Assembly (NCBI RefSeq): GCF_020509005.1
Contig: NC_063018.1
Span: 3,844,001 to 3,908,000, forward strand
DNA: 64,000 bases
From: Fulvia fulva
Taxonomy: Eukaryota > Ascomycota > Dothideomycetes > Mycosphaerellales > Mycosphaerellaceae
Direction of reading: 5' to 3'
A program made the position numbers and the translations under genes. This document shows, piece by piece, positions 20,461 through 30,516 of this stretch (the first letter of the stretch is position 1; every line of letters begins with the position of its first letter). Below the pieces are notes generated by a model. It was given only the letters and a program-made list of their open reading frames with translations, did not search any database and had not been told where the DNA came from.

Positions 20461-21236
20461 CTAGGACTTGTTGCGGCCCGATCGGCGTGGCTCACCACTT
20501 TCAGTCGCAGCCTTTTTGGGCTCCTTCTTTTTCTTCGGTGCGGCGTTTCCATTGGCGTCCTTCTTCGCTGGTCGTCCCTTCTTCTTTGGTGCGTCTCCGT
20601 TCTCCTTTGGCTCGGCGTCTTTCTTCTCTGCGTCTTTCTTCTCTGCGTCTTTCTTCTCTCCGCCTTTCTTCTGCTTCTTTGCAGCAGTGTCTTCATCCTT
20701 CTTCTCCTCGGCCGTCTCCTCGGCTTTGCGCTTGTCGCCTGTCTCGGCGGAGCCGTTCTCTTTCTTCTCGTCATCTTTGGAGACTTCCTTTTCCTCGCCC
20801 TCGTCTTCCTTGTGCTTGTCGCCTGGCTTGTCGACGTTCAGCTCGGAGGCCTTCTTGACGACATCGTGGCCGGAGCGCTCGATGTAGACAGCGGGGTTTC
20901 CTTCCTCGCCGTGCTTGGTTACGGTGTTGCCGGATTTGGTCTCCATGTTTACGTCGCCTTCTTTGACTTCGACGGCTTTACCACCGGGGTTGCTGCCGGA
21001 CCATTGCCAGGAGACTGCGCGTTACGACATCGTCAGTGCCATGATCTGCTGCGCTGGTGGTGGCATTGCGGCTGAGTAATCAGGTCGAAGGTTGGTCGAC
21101 GCGACAAGGTCATCGTCGGCAGCGCCGGAAGTGAATGGGCGTCGCCAATGCATCACATAGCTGCAGGAGGTGTACGCGACTGCGATGAGACAGGGGACGT
21201 ACCTTGGTCACCTTCCTTGATCTCCTTGTCTGCCAT
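20461..21236 (-). CDS. HVA1-type TUDOR domain protein with Lys/Glu-rich tail
   Basis: Exon 1 (21203-21236) and exon 2 (20461-21014) are joined across a 188-nt intron (GTACGT..CAG), giving 195 residues. The first ~65 residues read KEIKEGD-QVSWQWSGSNPGG and then 'AVYIERSGHDVVKKASEL'. This is the small beta-barrel called the hypervirulence-associated TUDOR domain (DUF2945 family), common in fungi and bacteria. The remainder is a low-complexity Lys/Glu/Ala tail with repeated 'EKKDA' and ends 'RRSGRNKS', suggesting nuclear or nucleic-acid contact. The family is named for a Cryptococcus phenotype; a biochemical role is not established. Confidence 0.8.
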
Positions 21237-22231
21237 TGTGGTGGGCGGGTTGCTGTACAGCTGCTAGGCTTGGCGCAACGAGTCTGGAGTGCGGTCTGGT
21301 GGTTGCGCGAGGCACTGAGAGTCGTCAATGGCGTCGCGTGGTGATTCTGAAGAGGTTGAGATGGATGACCAATGGGTTGTGAGTGGTGGTGAGAGGAGGT
21401 AGAGTAAGGTGCGCAAAGTGTGAAGTAGTCGAGGGCGGCATATAATTGGCTCTAGCTCTCTCACGCGAGGACTGAGCAGGAGGCTGGGTACCGGCGTCAT
21501 GTTTAACGGTTTTCTGGGGAACGAGATCCACCTTACCCGTCGTCCGCAGCCAGGTTCTGTGCTCAAGGCAATAAGGCAAGCTTTTGCTCTGCATTTGCGC
21601 CTTTGTCTTCGACACAACGGTTCATCATCTGCATCATCACAAGGCGAACTCACGCCATATGGTATGCCAACATGGACAGGCAGGACGGTCTTTGACGATC
21701 TAGTGGCATCGTCGCATACATCATACGACATGCCCAAACCCTGGCTTTCGCCCTTCACAAAATCCCGAATCCGCTCGGCAGTCGTAACCATGACAACAAA
21801 TACAAAGGACTGCAAAATGCCTCCACATCAGGTGAGGTCGCAGGGATCAGGCGCAATGTCGACTGCTGAGTTGCTGTGCTGAACTGCTCTGGCCGTCGCT
21901 CTTCACCCTGGCTGTGGAAGCGGCTAACACTTGGCATGAAGTGCGCAACACGAGATCACAGCGCGGCACATCTCTTTGAGGCCTGCCGTCATGACCGCAC
22001 ACCATATGGTCAGTAGACATTCATCATCGTCGGCGTGGTATAAGACCGGCATCAACGATACGCGAGACACAGTGCCGCTGCGCCACGGGATGCGTCGGCC
22101 AAGCTACTTCTAATCTGCAGTGCGACCGGAAGGAGCAGCAGGATCAACGACGCGCAGGATGCACCAGCATGGCATATCATTCAGCTCATCTCCATTCATG
22201 CTTCCATCCCCCTGCCTCACAACTATTTGTG
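21237..22231. other. Intergenic region between divergent genes
   Basis: About 1.0 kb between the HVA1-type gene (minus) and the carboxylesterase (plus). Short overlapping frames only; no repeat or RNA gene was recognised. Confidence 0.4.
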
Positions 22232-23992
22232 ATGATGCAGACCTTCACCAGCTGTGCACTTCTGGCGGCACTGACATTAGCTACTGATGTCCTAGCGATT
22301 CAGACCCCACACTAACCGCAGCAATCGCAAATGGAACATACCAAGGATTGTACTTACCATCATTTGATCAAGATGCATTCTTGGGCATACCATTCGCACA
22401 ATCCACTGCTGACCAGAATCGCTTCCGGATCCCGCAGTCACTCAACGCAACCTGGACCGGCCTTCGAAGTGCGCACAGCTACAGCGAAGCATGTCCGGAC
22501 TACTCGCCAGGAGATTGGACTTATGGCGTTGGCGAGAACTGTTTGAGTATCAACATTGTCAAGCCAGCTGGATGCGAGGACAAAAGTCTGCCAGTGGTCA
22601 TGTGGATTCATGGCGGCTCGTAAGCATACTCTTGCCACGTGCAATGAGTGTCTGAACTGACCAATCTCAGCTATCAAAGCGGCACAAGCGGTTTACAGAA
22701 CTACAACTTGTCGTACATCGTAGAGAAGTCGGTGCAGATGGGCCAGCCAATCGTGGCGACAAGCATCAACTATCGCAAAGGTGGATGGGGCATGCTCTAC
22801 AGCAGAGAAGTGCAGGCAATGGATTATGGAGACATCGCTAGCATGATCCACTAATGAATACACGCAGGGCGCTGGTCAGACAAATCTGGCACTTCGTGAC
22901 ATGCGTAAGGCCCTTGAATGGGTGCAAGAGAATATCGAATCCTTCTCGGGCAACAAATCTCAGGTCACAATCTGGGGCGAATCGGCTGGCTCTTTCGCAG
23001 TCGGGCAATTGCTCATGATGTATGGCGGCCGCTCCGATGATCTGTTTCATGGTTCGATTCAAGAATCAGGAAGTGCTGCGACGGCATGGTACAACGGAAG
23101 CGATTGGTATCAGCCAATTTACGACAAGATCGTATCGCAGGTCAACTGCACCGAAGCTATCGATACGCTGGCTTGCCTTCGAACAGTATCGTATGAAGAG
23201 CTGTATCCTTACCTCAATACTTCGATCATTGACGGTCCTGGATGGTACCCTACTGTCGATGGTCACACGATCCCCAACTATCCTACGATCTTGCTCGAAG
23301 AAGGCGACTTTGCTCACGTCCCACACTTGTATGGAACGAATTCGGATGAGGGCACCGATAATGCGCCTGCTGATGGTGTAATCAACACCGATGACGACCT
23401 TCGATGGTACCTTCGTACCCAGACTGGCTTCGGCTTTCCGAACAGCACAATAGAGGAGATTCTTCGCCTGTACCCCGACGACCCTACGCAAGGCATTCCA
23501 CTAGATACAGGCACCGAACGATTCGAGGAACATGGTTACCAGTACAAGCGTGTCGCAGCTATTGTGGGAGACGTCTTCTATCATGCTCCCCGTCTCAACG
23601 ACGCCAGACACTAATCCCAGCACCGCGACACATACATGGATCGCTTCAACACTCGGCCCACTGCGAACTATGTCGACGCCTTGCAGGCAAATACTACGCT
23701 GAATCCAGACTACAAGGGCGTAGCTCATGCCTCAGAGCTTGGCTATGTCTTCAACAACCCTGCTTTCCTGGGAAACGAAGCTTTGAGTGAGCAGATGGCC
23801 GCTCAGTGGATCAACTTTATCTACTATGGCAATCCAAATGGAGCTGACTTACCACACTGGCCAACATACGACGAGGGAGAACAAGGTCTCAACCTGGTGC
23901 TGCAGCCTAATAGCAGCTATGTCGAGGAGGATACATATCACTTGGCTGGAAGGGAGTATCTGACCAAATGGGCGAGAAGAAGACATGTATGA
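22232..23992 (+). pseudogene. Secreted carboxylesterase type B with frameshift and in-frame TAA
   Basis: The locus starts with a signal peptide (MMQTFTSCALLAALTLATDV), but its frame stops at 'QTPH'. The mature part ('GTYQGLYLPSFDQDAFLGIP') continues in another frame, so one base seems lost near 22290-22300. Introns are 22620-22670 (GTAAGC..CAG) and 22816-22867 (apparent GC-AG donor GCAATG; a GT six bases earlier would drop two conserved residues). The alpha/beta-hydrolase core is complete: nucleophile elbow 'IWGESAGSFAVG', acidic residue in 'NSDEGTDNAP', His in 'HASELGYVFNNP'. A TAA at 23612-23614 interrupts 'HAPRLNDARH' / 'SQHRDTYMDRFNTRP' with frame preserved on both sides. With these lesions no active secreted enzyme is expected. 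A 50-nt intron could fix the first lesion but would remove the signal peptide. Confidence 0.7.
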
Positions 23993-24188
23993 AGTAGTAT
24001 CCTACTTTCCGTGGCTTGGCTTGCAAAGCTGTCCTACATTCCACGACCCATACATTTGATAACCATGTCGGTTGAATCACGGCATGACATAATGTTACTT
24101 CGCAGCTCAAAACCTGACGCATGAAGCACAACCACCTGCTGACAACACAACCATACTGCTATCCGTCGACCTACCCCTGTCTATCAAG

Positions 24189-25177
24189 ATGGCTGCTCAA
24201 TCGGTCATGGCAGCTCACACACCAATCGCAGACCCAACACCATGGACTGCTATCGTGACTGGTGGAGCAAGCGGCATTGGAGCCGCAACAGCCAGGAAGT
24301 TGGCAAGTCGAGGCATCAACATCCTGATCGCTGATGTCGCAGACGAGACAGGTCAGCAGCTCGCCGGTGAGATCCAAGCCGAATTCAACGTCGACGCATT
24401 CAATCGACATGTCGACGTCAGCAAGGAGACAGATATCGAGGAGATGATTAAGGCGATCGTACAGAAGTGGGGCCGACTTGATTATGCTGCGAATGTTGCG
24501 GGAATCTGTAAGGATGGGGGTGATATGAAGGATGATGAGAGTAAGGTGCCAACGGAGTTGATTGATAGGTGTGTTTGTCCTCGAACGAAGCTTCCACATT
24601 CCTGCTGACCAGAACCCAGGACCTACGAAGTCAACCAACGCGGCATCCAACTCTGCCAAAAACACGAAGCCCAACAAATGCTCAAGCAAGAGCCCCGAGG
24701 CGTCACCATTTCCCCATCTCCACCCAAACCCGTCCGACCCCAACGAGGCAGCATCGTCAATGTCGGCTCCACCGCATCTCTAACAGGCTTGGGACATGCT
24801 GCCTACACTCCCACCAAACACGCCATTCTCGGCATCACCAAGAATGGAGCTTACTACTACGGTCCTCATGGTGTGAGGTGCAATTCTGTGGCGCCTGGTG
24901 GGACCGTCACGCCCTTGGGCATCGATGCGATGCCGGAGGGGATTAAGGAGTTGGTTAGGGAGAATGATCCTGCTGTTGGGAAGGGGACGCCGATGGGGAA
25001 ATTGGCTTGGCCCGAGGTAAGTTCGCGAACTTCTAAGTGTGTTGATGCAATGGCTGACACGAGATTCTCCCTTAGGAAGTGGCGAATGTTATCAGCTTCT
25101 TGTTGAGCGATGAGGCTAGTCATGTCTGTGCAGTGAACATCGAGGTCGATGGAGGCTTTGCGAATACGAGGATATAG
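24189..25177 (+). CDS. Short-chain dehydrogenase/reductase
   Basis: Three exons, 24189-24568, 24620-25016 and 25076-25177 (introns 51 and 59 nt), encode 292 residues. The NAD(P) motif is 'VTGGASGIGAATARKL' (TGxxxGIG). 'NVAGI' supplies the structural Asn motif. The active site is Ser in 'NVGSTASLTGLGHAA' with 'YTPTK' (Tyr-x-x-x-Lys). 'SVAPGGTVTPLG' is the usual post-active-site loop and 'VDGGFANTRI' the C-terminus. The Asp after the second strand ('LIADVAD') favours NAD(H). It is a classical-type SDR; the substrate is unknown. It lies 200 bp downstream of the broken carboxylesterase, on the same strand. Confidence 0.88.
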
Positions 25178-25302
25178 TGATGGGAAGCTCAAGCCAACGG
25201 GAAGGTTGATGTTGGCTGATACTTCATCTCCGTAGTGATTGCGAAGAATTGCCGATACTAAATACTGACTGTACAAGGTTCGGCCGATACTTTACATCTT
25301 CA

Positions 25303-26097
25303 ATGCAATCGGAAGTGGTGCTTTCCAATCCTTTCAGTGCAATGCCCCCTACAGGAGACGCTTACGAAATCGACTGGGTCCTCTCCAACACTTCGAACAT
25401 CCACATCGCAAATCATCGGGACTGGTTCACCAACTACGCCCCTATCGAGACGTTCTTCGAACACGCATATGCTTCCTCAAGTAACATCAAAGCCCTTGGG
25501 ATAGGGACCGTTCAATTAGAAGTCCGAACACACAGATCCAAGGACGAATACAGGACCCTAACCCTACAAAACGTCCTCTACTGCCCGACAGCGAACTGTA
25601 ACGTAATTGGCGAACCCATTTTCGACACCTTCCCGCAATGGAGCATGCACGATCTTCGCACCGATGATGGCGAAATTGGCATGATCTTCGATATCATCAG
25701 GGGTCTCTCTGGCGAAGCAGTGCGCCAGAAAGTCTGGCTAAAAGGTCACAGACAGGGCATCTCAAACCATGATCCCAACACTGTAGACGCTATCAGTGCA
25801 ATCTGGTCTGATGAAGAGATATCCCGATGTCAGAAAGAGTTGGAGGTAAGGTCACAGGCACAGAAAGCTGCAAGGCAATCGAGGGCAGCAGCGGAGCAGG
25901 AAGAAGAGCAGAGGTATACGGAAGTGGAGAGGCAGTGGCTGAAGGAGCATTATCGGAGTGAGTTCTTCTTTTTGAGGGATCATGGGTTGAGTGTTTATGA
26001 AGAGGGCGAGAGGGATGAAGGGAGAGATATACTGAGGGCGTTGATGGAAAGGGATCCTGCTGGGCATGTTTGTAAGAGGAGGCGGGTTGGTGGGTAG
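25303..26097 (+). CDS. Domesticated Ty1/copia Pol beta-barrel (protease-like) protein
   Basis: A single exon of 264 residues from the first ATG. Residues ~24-105 resemble the retropepsin-like beta-barrel of copia Pol proteins: 'WVLSNTSNIHIANHRDWF' stands where copia elements have W-I-L-D-S-G-A-x-x-H. Then come 'IKALGIGTVQLEV' and 'LTLQNVLYCPTANCNVIGE', the 'GxGxV...L.NVLYVP..NLLS' pattern. The catalytic Asp is replaced by Ser, so it should not be a protease. The C-terminal ~100 residues are a charged Glu/Arg/Gln-rich helix, then a short basic end 'KRRRV'. No other element part (gag, integrase, RT, LTR) lies nearby, so it is a stand-alone host-type gene. Such proteins are common in ascomycetes; the role is unknown. 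Confidence 0.65.
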   Translation: MQSEVVLSNPFSAMPPTGDAYEIDWVLSNTSNIHIANHRDWFTNYAPIETFFEHAYASSSNIKALGIGTVQLEVRTHRSKDEYRTLTLQNVLYCPTANCNVIGEPIFDTFPQWSMHDLRTDDGEIGMIFDIIRGLSGEAVRQKVWLKGHRQGISNHDPNTVDAISAIWSDEEISRCQKELEVRSQAQKAARQSRAAAEQEEEQRYTEVERQWLKEHYRSEFFFLRDHGLSVYEEGERDEGRDILRALMERDPAGHVCKRRRVGG

Positions 26098-27223
26098 GGG
26101 TTTGGTTGGTGCAGGTAATGAGCGCATCGGACAGCATGACCTATCAGCTGTACGTTTCTAGCATCAGGGCTCGTTGCTATAACTGATGCCGACGGCACCA
26201 GAGTGACCGGCCGGGACATATGGTGCTCTACATCGTACAGCTCTGGAGATAAAAAATATCAAGCCGCGTTAAGAGTGGTCAAGACCTGAGCAGGACTAGC
26301 GTCTTGCTAGCTGGGTCGGTGGCATGCAGGTCGATAGCCTCTCCTGATCATTTGGGCTGCAGGCAAGGTCGCAGATGGTGTTTGTCACGGCAGTGACTGG
26401 AGAGTGATCTGCGTCATAGTCACATTGAAGGAAGGCATGCTTCGGTGTGTAGTGTGATTGACTGAACAGGGTGCGTCAGTTTGCTTGTAAGGAGAGAAAA
26501 TCTTGACCGAGGGCTGGTGACAAAGCTGATTGCCGCCTCGCGCTTCGATCCCATATGAAACCGCGGACGGTTGCTTCAACCCGCTGGCATGTAGTTGAGT
26601 AGCGAGGTCCGAATAATGTAGTCGAGGGCACAGCGCGTCGACCTATATTGAAATCCATGGATCTGCATCCGTTCAGCAGCTGTCCAGAATCGGACTCGAA
26701 AGATACGGCGGCGGCAACACGCTTTGTTACCAGGCCTTGGAAGATCTCGACACTGACATGCATGTTCGGCCCGAGCATGTGAAGGCTTTGAGCATCCGTG
26801 CACTATCTCACTCCGTTTTCACTCTTCGATTGGTCAGATCCGGGTGCGAAGGACGAGGAGACTCGGCTTGATCTTCGTGAAACATTCGTTCTTCTCCTTT
26901 TGCAGTGAGGTCAGCGCATACTGCGTTGTCGAGATCCTCGCTGCAATTTGCTAGCGTACCATGTGACAGCCTCCAGACAATTTCATCCCGAGAACGTCTA
27001 CATAACTCCCGACTACCTCGAGCCGCACCGTTGTGCTACATCTTGTAGCATGATGTTGAACGTCTCACTCCCACAGTACCAATGATCACAGTCCGTCATG
27101 TACTCGATCTGCTCCTTGAGACTTGATGGCCACCTATAGGGACTTGACGACCGCACACCATAAAAACTGGCGATTGAAGTGCAGATGAGAGCGGCCCCAA
27201 TGCTCGACACTCATCACAGGATC
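26098..27223. other. Intergenic region
   Basis: About 1.1 kb between convergent genes. Short frames only, with no domain, repeat or RNA gene recognised. Confidence 0.4.
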
Positions 27224-27701
27224 CTAACCGCGGGTACGTGTTTTCACCACCACGTAAAGTTCATGGTTGTCTTCGTCGAAGCGAGGAGTCATGACTTCCG
27301 TCCGGCCATTATTTTCCAATCTCCATGCGGCAGTGTGGTTCGTCAGGATCAGACTCGGGATGCGCTCCACATCTTGCGGGTGGATTCTTCGTATGGCGGC
27401 CTATGTACTCTATCAGCATAGTTTCCCATCTCGTTGATGCACCCCATACCTTTTCATCATCCGTCAAGTCCGACTCGAGAATGTCGATCACGAATTCGCT
27501 TGTGCTCCAATACCGATGGTATGCCGCCCGATAGATCTGAACGGCTTCGTTATGAATCTGTTTGCACGCAAGGAGCAGCGCATTACTCGGCGGAGCTGCC
27601 TTGCAGAATTCGATCGGTCCCTCTTGGTCGGAAGTGAAGGCCAACTCGTAGATGTTGTTCCTCAGCTCGGCGGGAATGGTCTGGAGCGTGTGCTGTGCCA
27701 T
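27224..27701 (-). CDS. Small 'PAELRN' fungal protein
   Basis: Two exons, 27450-27701 and 27224-27400, joined in phase 0 across a 49-nt intron (GTATGG..TAG), give 142 residues. The N-terminus 'LQTIPAELRNNIYELAF' is the hallmark of a very large family of fungal proteins with an F-box-like opening helix. 'ALLLACKQIHNEAVQIYRAAY' follows, also typical. The second exon ('RRIHPQDVERIPSLIL') completes the domain and ends 'VVVKTRTRG'. Unspliced, the frame would run into a different C-terminus. Function unknown; the family is often expanded and poorly conserved. Confidence 0.7.
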
Positions 27702-28292
27702 GCTGACGGTGGTACGTGTGCGCAAGGCTATCAAGCAGGATATAGTGCCACTGTGGCGACAGGAGCGACAGAGGTGTCCGGTGTGTTGCTGTTGATGTTA
27801 GTGGGGAAGCAAAATTTTGAAGTTGGCTGAGGCAGAACCTGGAAGCATGTGAAGTCGAGGAAAGCAGCGAGGCCGTGCAGAATTGACTTCGCAATCCCTG
27901 TCATTCTGTTCACGCTTCAACGTCCGCACGTGTCAGACTCGCTCCTCCACGCACTGTCTGACGCACTGGAAGCATTTTGAGAAGTTTGAAAACACGAGGA
28001 AGTTTGGAGTGATGGTTTTCGAGTTACGTTTTCGAGAAGGCGTGTCGATAGGAGGGAAGATGCCACCGAATGGCCGGCTCGGTTGGCTACTTGTTGCGTT
28101 TTGGCTGGTTACATAGCAGAAGTACCAGATGTGTAGGGTGCTTTGAGCCCAAATGGTGAGTATAAACCAAAGTGGCGAGCATTCTGTTGTTAGGCTGAAA
28201 GGCAGCGCAAGCATTGAGCGAGTTTGATCGGAATCCGTGCCTACTATCCGTCGAATGCGCTTACCACCTCTATTGCCGCAAGTCCCTGCACC
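27702..28292. other. Intergenic gap with a stray minisatellite unit
   Basis: About 590 bases. It holds one unit of the ~80-bp repeat found as an array at 34.7-35.2 kb (listed separately). No gene was seen. Confidence 0.5.
27954..28014. repeat. Single dispersed unit of the 34.7-kb minisatellite
   Basis: It reads ctgtctgacgcactggaagc, then a ttttgag segment and a final ttggagtgatgg. This is the same order as the array units at 34745-35234 and in the same orientation. Confidence 0.75.
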
Positions 28293-30026
28293 CTACCTAG
28301 CATGATACCCTCCCCCACCCGCACCCGGTGTCAACGGACTGACCAAACTAGGTGTCTCAATCTTCACATCGTAAAGCTCTCTTCCGTCAATCTCAACCCT
28401 TTCCGCACCGCTACTCGTCCCATGCAACTCCACCGGCGGCGTCACAATCTGTCTGTGTCGTCCTACACCTCTCCAGCTCCATCTCGACTGTGGCTTACCC
28501 TCCTTACTCGCGAACATAGCTGGCTTGCCCGAGCTCCTTCGTCTTCGTTGGAGAATGAAGAAGGCTATGACGACGAGAAGAGCTACGCCAGCTATGGTGC
28601 CAGTCGCTATACCCGCTTTTGCTCCTGAGCTGAGGCCTGAGGACGCGGAAGGGGATGACGTGGAGGGCAGGGGTGTCCAGATTCCAGCCCAGGAGGAGGT
28701 GAAGATGGATGGATCTGAGGGAATGTCGAGACTGGAGGAGGGGTCGTAGTCTCGGATGTCGGACCCGTTTATGTTGGGGCCAGGTGCTTGTGCTAGGATT
28801 GTTGTGTTGTCTGAGGAATCCTCGAAGAGGAAAGCTGCTTGCAAGAAAGCTCGACCGAAGTTGTAGAACTCGTATGACGTCCTCTCGCGGACGACGATGG
28901 GGAGATAGGGGACGGAGCTCTCGAGGCCGGAAGCGCGGGGTTCGAGGGTGAGGTTCAATAGGGGGAAGGGAACTTTTATGTTTACGTTAGTGTTCTGGCC
29001 TGAGGTTGTCGTTGTACGGAAGACGAAGCCGAGATAGGAGGTGCTCATGACAATATCCGAATATGATGGATCGGCTGTGTTCCAGAGGTAGTAGCCTGTT
29101 GTCTCGTCGTGGGTGACTGGCAGTTCGGCTGCGATGTTGGTGACGGCGTCCTGAGGCAGGCCAATGTAGGCTGAGGAGGGTTCGAGAATCACGGGTAGTG
29201 GTTGCGCTGTGGAAGAGTCGGAACCGTGGAGAAGGCCAGTCTTGTTGGTGAAAGCGAAGGGAGAGGCGCCCGACTCTACGCCGATGATGATGTCCTGGAG
29301 GCGGAAGCTATTTGGGTCTAATGCCCCATACGAGTTGACGGATCCCGCGATGGCAGCAATTGACGGCCCAGCTATCCGACTTCTGTCGTATCCTCCAAGT
29401 ATCAGTGATCCTGCGTATTCTAGGCTTGCAGATCCGACGTGCAGACCATATGATGTCGAGGAGATCTGATTGGAATCTTCAAGCCCTTGGGCGAAGCTGC
29501 ATCCATCGATCGAACAGTCTGCGCTCGAAGGCGATGCTCCAGCATAAAAGAAGCCTATCTCAAGACCTGGCACGTCGCCAGTCGGGTATCTTGTATGTGA
29601 ATTGGTCCTATTCGTGACCGGCGCCACAGCGACATCGTTCGCTCGCATCGTCCCACTATTGAGCATGACATTTGCGACCACGCCTGATGTAAAATACTCG
29701 TCGTTACTAGTCCAGAGCGAAGTGTTCGTGAAGACGTTCGGGAAGTCCATCGTGCCGCCGATGCCACAGTATTCGGTAGCGTTTGGCAAAGCGCAAACAT
29801 CGGGCGTCGGTATCTGAGTGTATCTGAGACTGTTCTCGGCGGGTAGCAGATTGACGGTATGGAGTTGTGAAGTGCGGTTGTTCTGTACACCCAGCGTCAC
29901 TGCTTGCCAGGGTCCATCGGGCCCAAAGTAGTAGGACGTGTTCCAGGACATCTCCACATACGCTCGAGCATTTCGAGCATGAATGACAAGGATTGCCGAA
30001 AGCGAAGAAATCCAGAAGCCCGCCAT
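28293..30026 (-). CDS. Membrane-anchored aspartic-protease-like protein lacking catalytic Asp
   Basis: A single exon of 577 residues. It has a signal-peptide-like start (SSLSAILVIHARNARA), a large extracellular domain with many N-x-S/T sites, one transmembrane helix near residues 475-500 ('GIATGTIAGVALLVVIAFFI') and a basic cytoplasmic tail. The ectodomain has the pepsin-fold landmarks 'GPWQAVTLGV', 'YAGSLILGGYDRSRI' and 'PVILEPSSAYIGLP'. The two DTG/DSG motifs are not present: 'TVNLLPA' and 'ILEPSSA' sit where they belong. It is therefore predicted to be a catalytically dead member of the A1 family, perhaps a surface sensor or wall-linked protein. Intact and well supported as a gene. Confidence 0.82.
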   Translation of the reverse strand: MAGFWISSLSAILVIHARNARAYVEMSWNTSYYFGPDGPWQAVTLGVQNNRTSQLHTVNLLPAENSLRYTQIPTPDVCALPNATEYCGIGGTMDFPNVFTNTSLWTSNDEYFTSGVVANVMLNSGTMRANDVAVAPVTNRTNSHTRYPTGDVPGLEIGFFYAGASPSSADCSIDGCSFAQGLEDSNQISSTSYGLHVGSASLEYAGSLILGGYDRSRIAGPSIAAIAGSVNSYGALDPNSFRLQDIIIGVESGASPFAFTNKTGLLHGSDSSTAQPLPVILEPSSAYIGLPQDAVTNIAAELPVTHDETTGYYLWNTADPSYSDIVMSTSYLGFVFRTTTTSGQNTNVNIKVPFPLLNLTLEPRASGLESSVPYLPIVVRERTSYEFYNFGRAFLQAAFLFEDSSDNTTILAQAPGPNINGSDIRDYDPSSSLDIPSDPSIFTSSWAGIWTPLPSTSSPSASSGLSSGAKAGIATGTIAGVALLVVIAFFILQRRRRSSGKPAMFASKEGKPQSRWSWRGVGRHRQIVTPPVELHGTSSGAERVEIDGRELYDVKIETPSLVSPLTPGAGGGGYHAR

Positions 30027-30516
30027 AGTAGATCCGCCTCGTGTACCGTGCCTCTCGTTGCCAATGCCAAAGGAAAGAAGAAAGGGGCAGGCACCTTGGA
30101 GAATAGTCTGCGGAGCTTACATGGGTCGGTCAGCTGTTTCGTGGCATGCATAGCCAAGTCGCGCAGTCCGTGATGTGGTTAGCTGAGGGCGAGTTCGTGC
30201 CATAGACGGCCCTGATGGCAGCTGATAGGAACAATGTGGGAAGGCCAGCATCGACGGACTCTCCATATGCCGAACATCCTTGGTAGAGTAAGCTTGTTTC
30301 GAGAGCGCCTCAAAAGATCGTTGGGCGAGGCACCTTCCGCATGCGTGTTCGTGATTCGGCGTCGAGCTGGAAAGGTCGGCAAAGTCAGCTCGAGTGGCCG
30401 AGATCCTTGCTCTTGTCGGGTAACACAGCATATGCGTATAAGATCGCTAACGCTCACAGCACGCAGCCGAGGATGGGATTGTAGCGACGGGAGATCTTGC
30501 AAGTTGGCTGTCGCCG
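30027..30516. other. Intergenic gap
   Basis: About 490 bases between two minus-strand genes: the promoter of the protease-like gene and the 3' end of the DUF3176 gene. Nothing further was seen. Confidence 0.35.
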
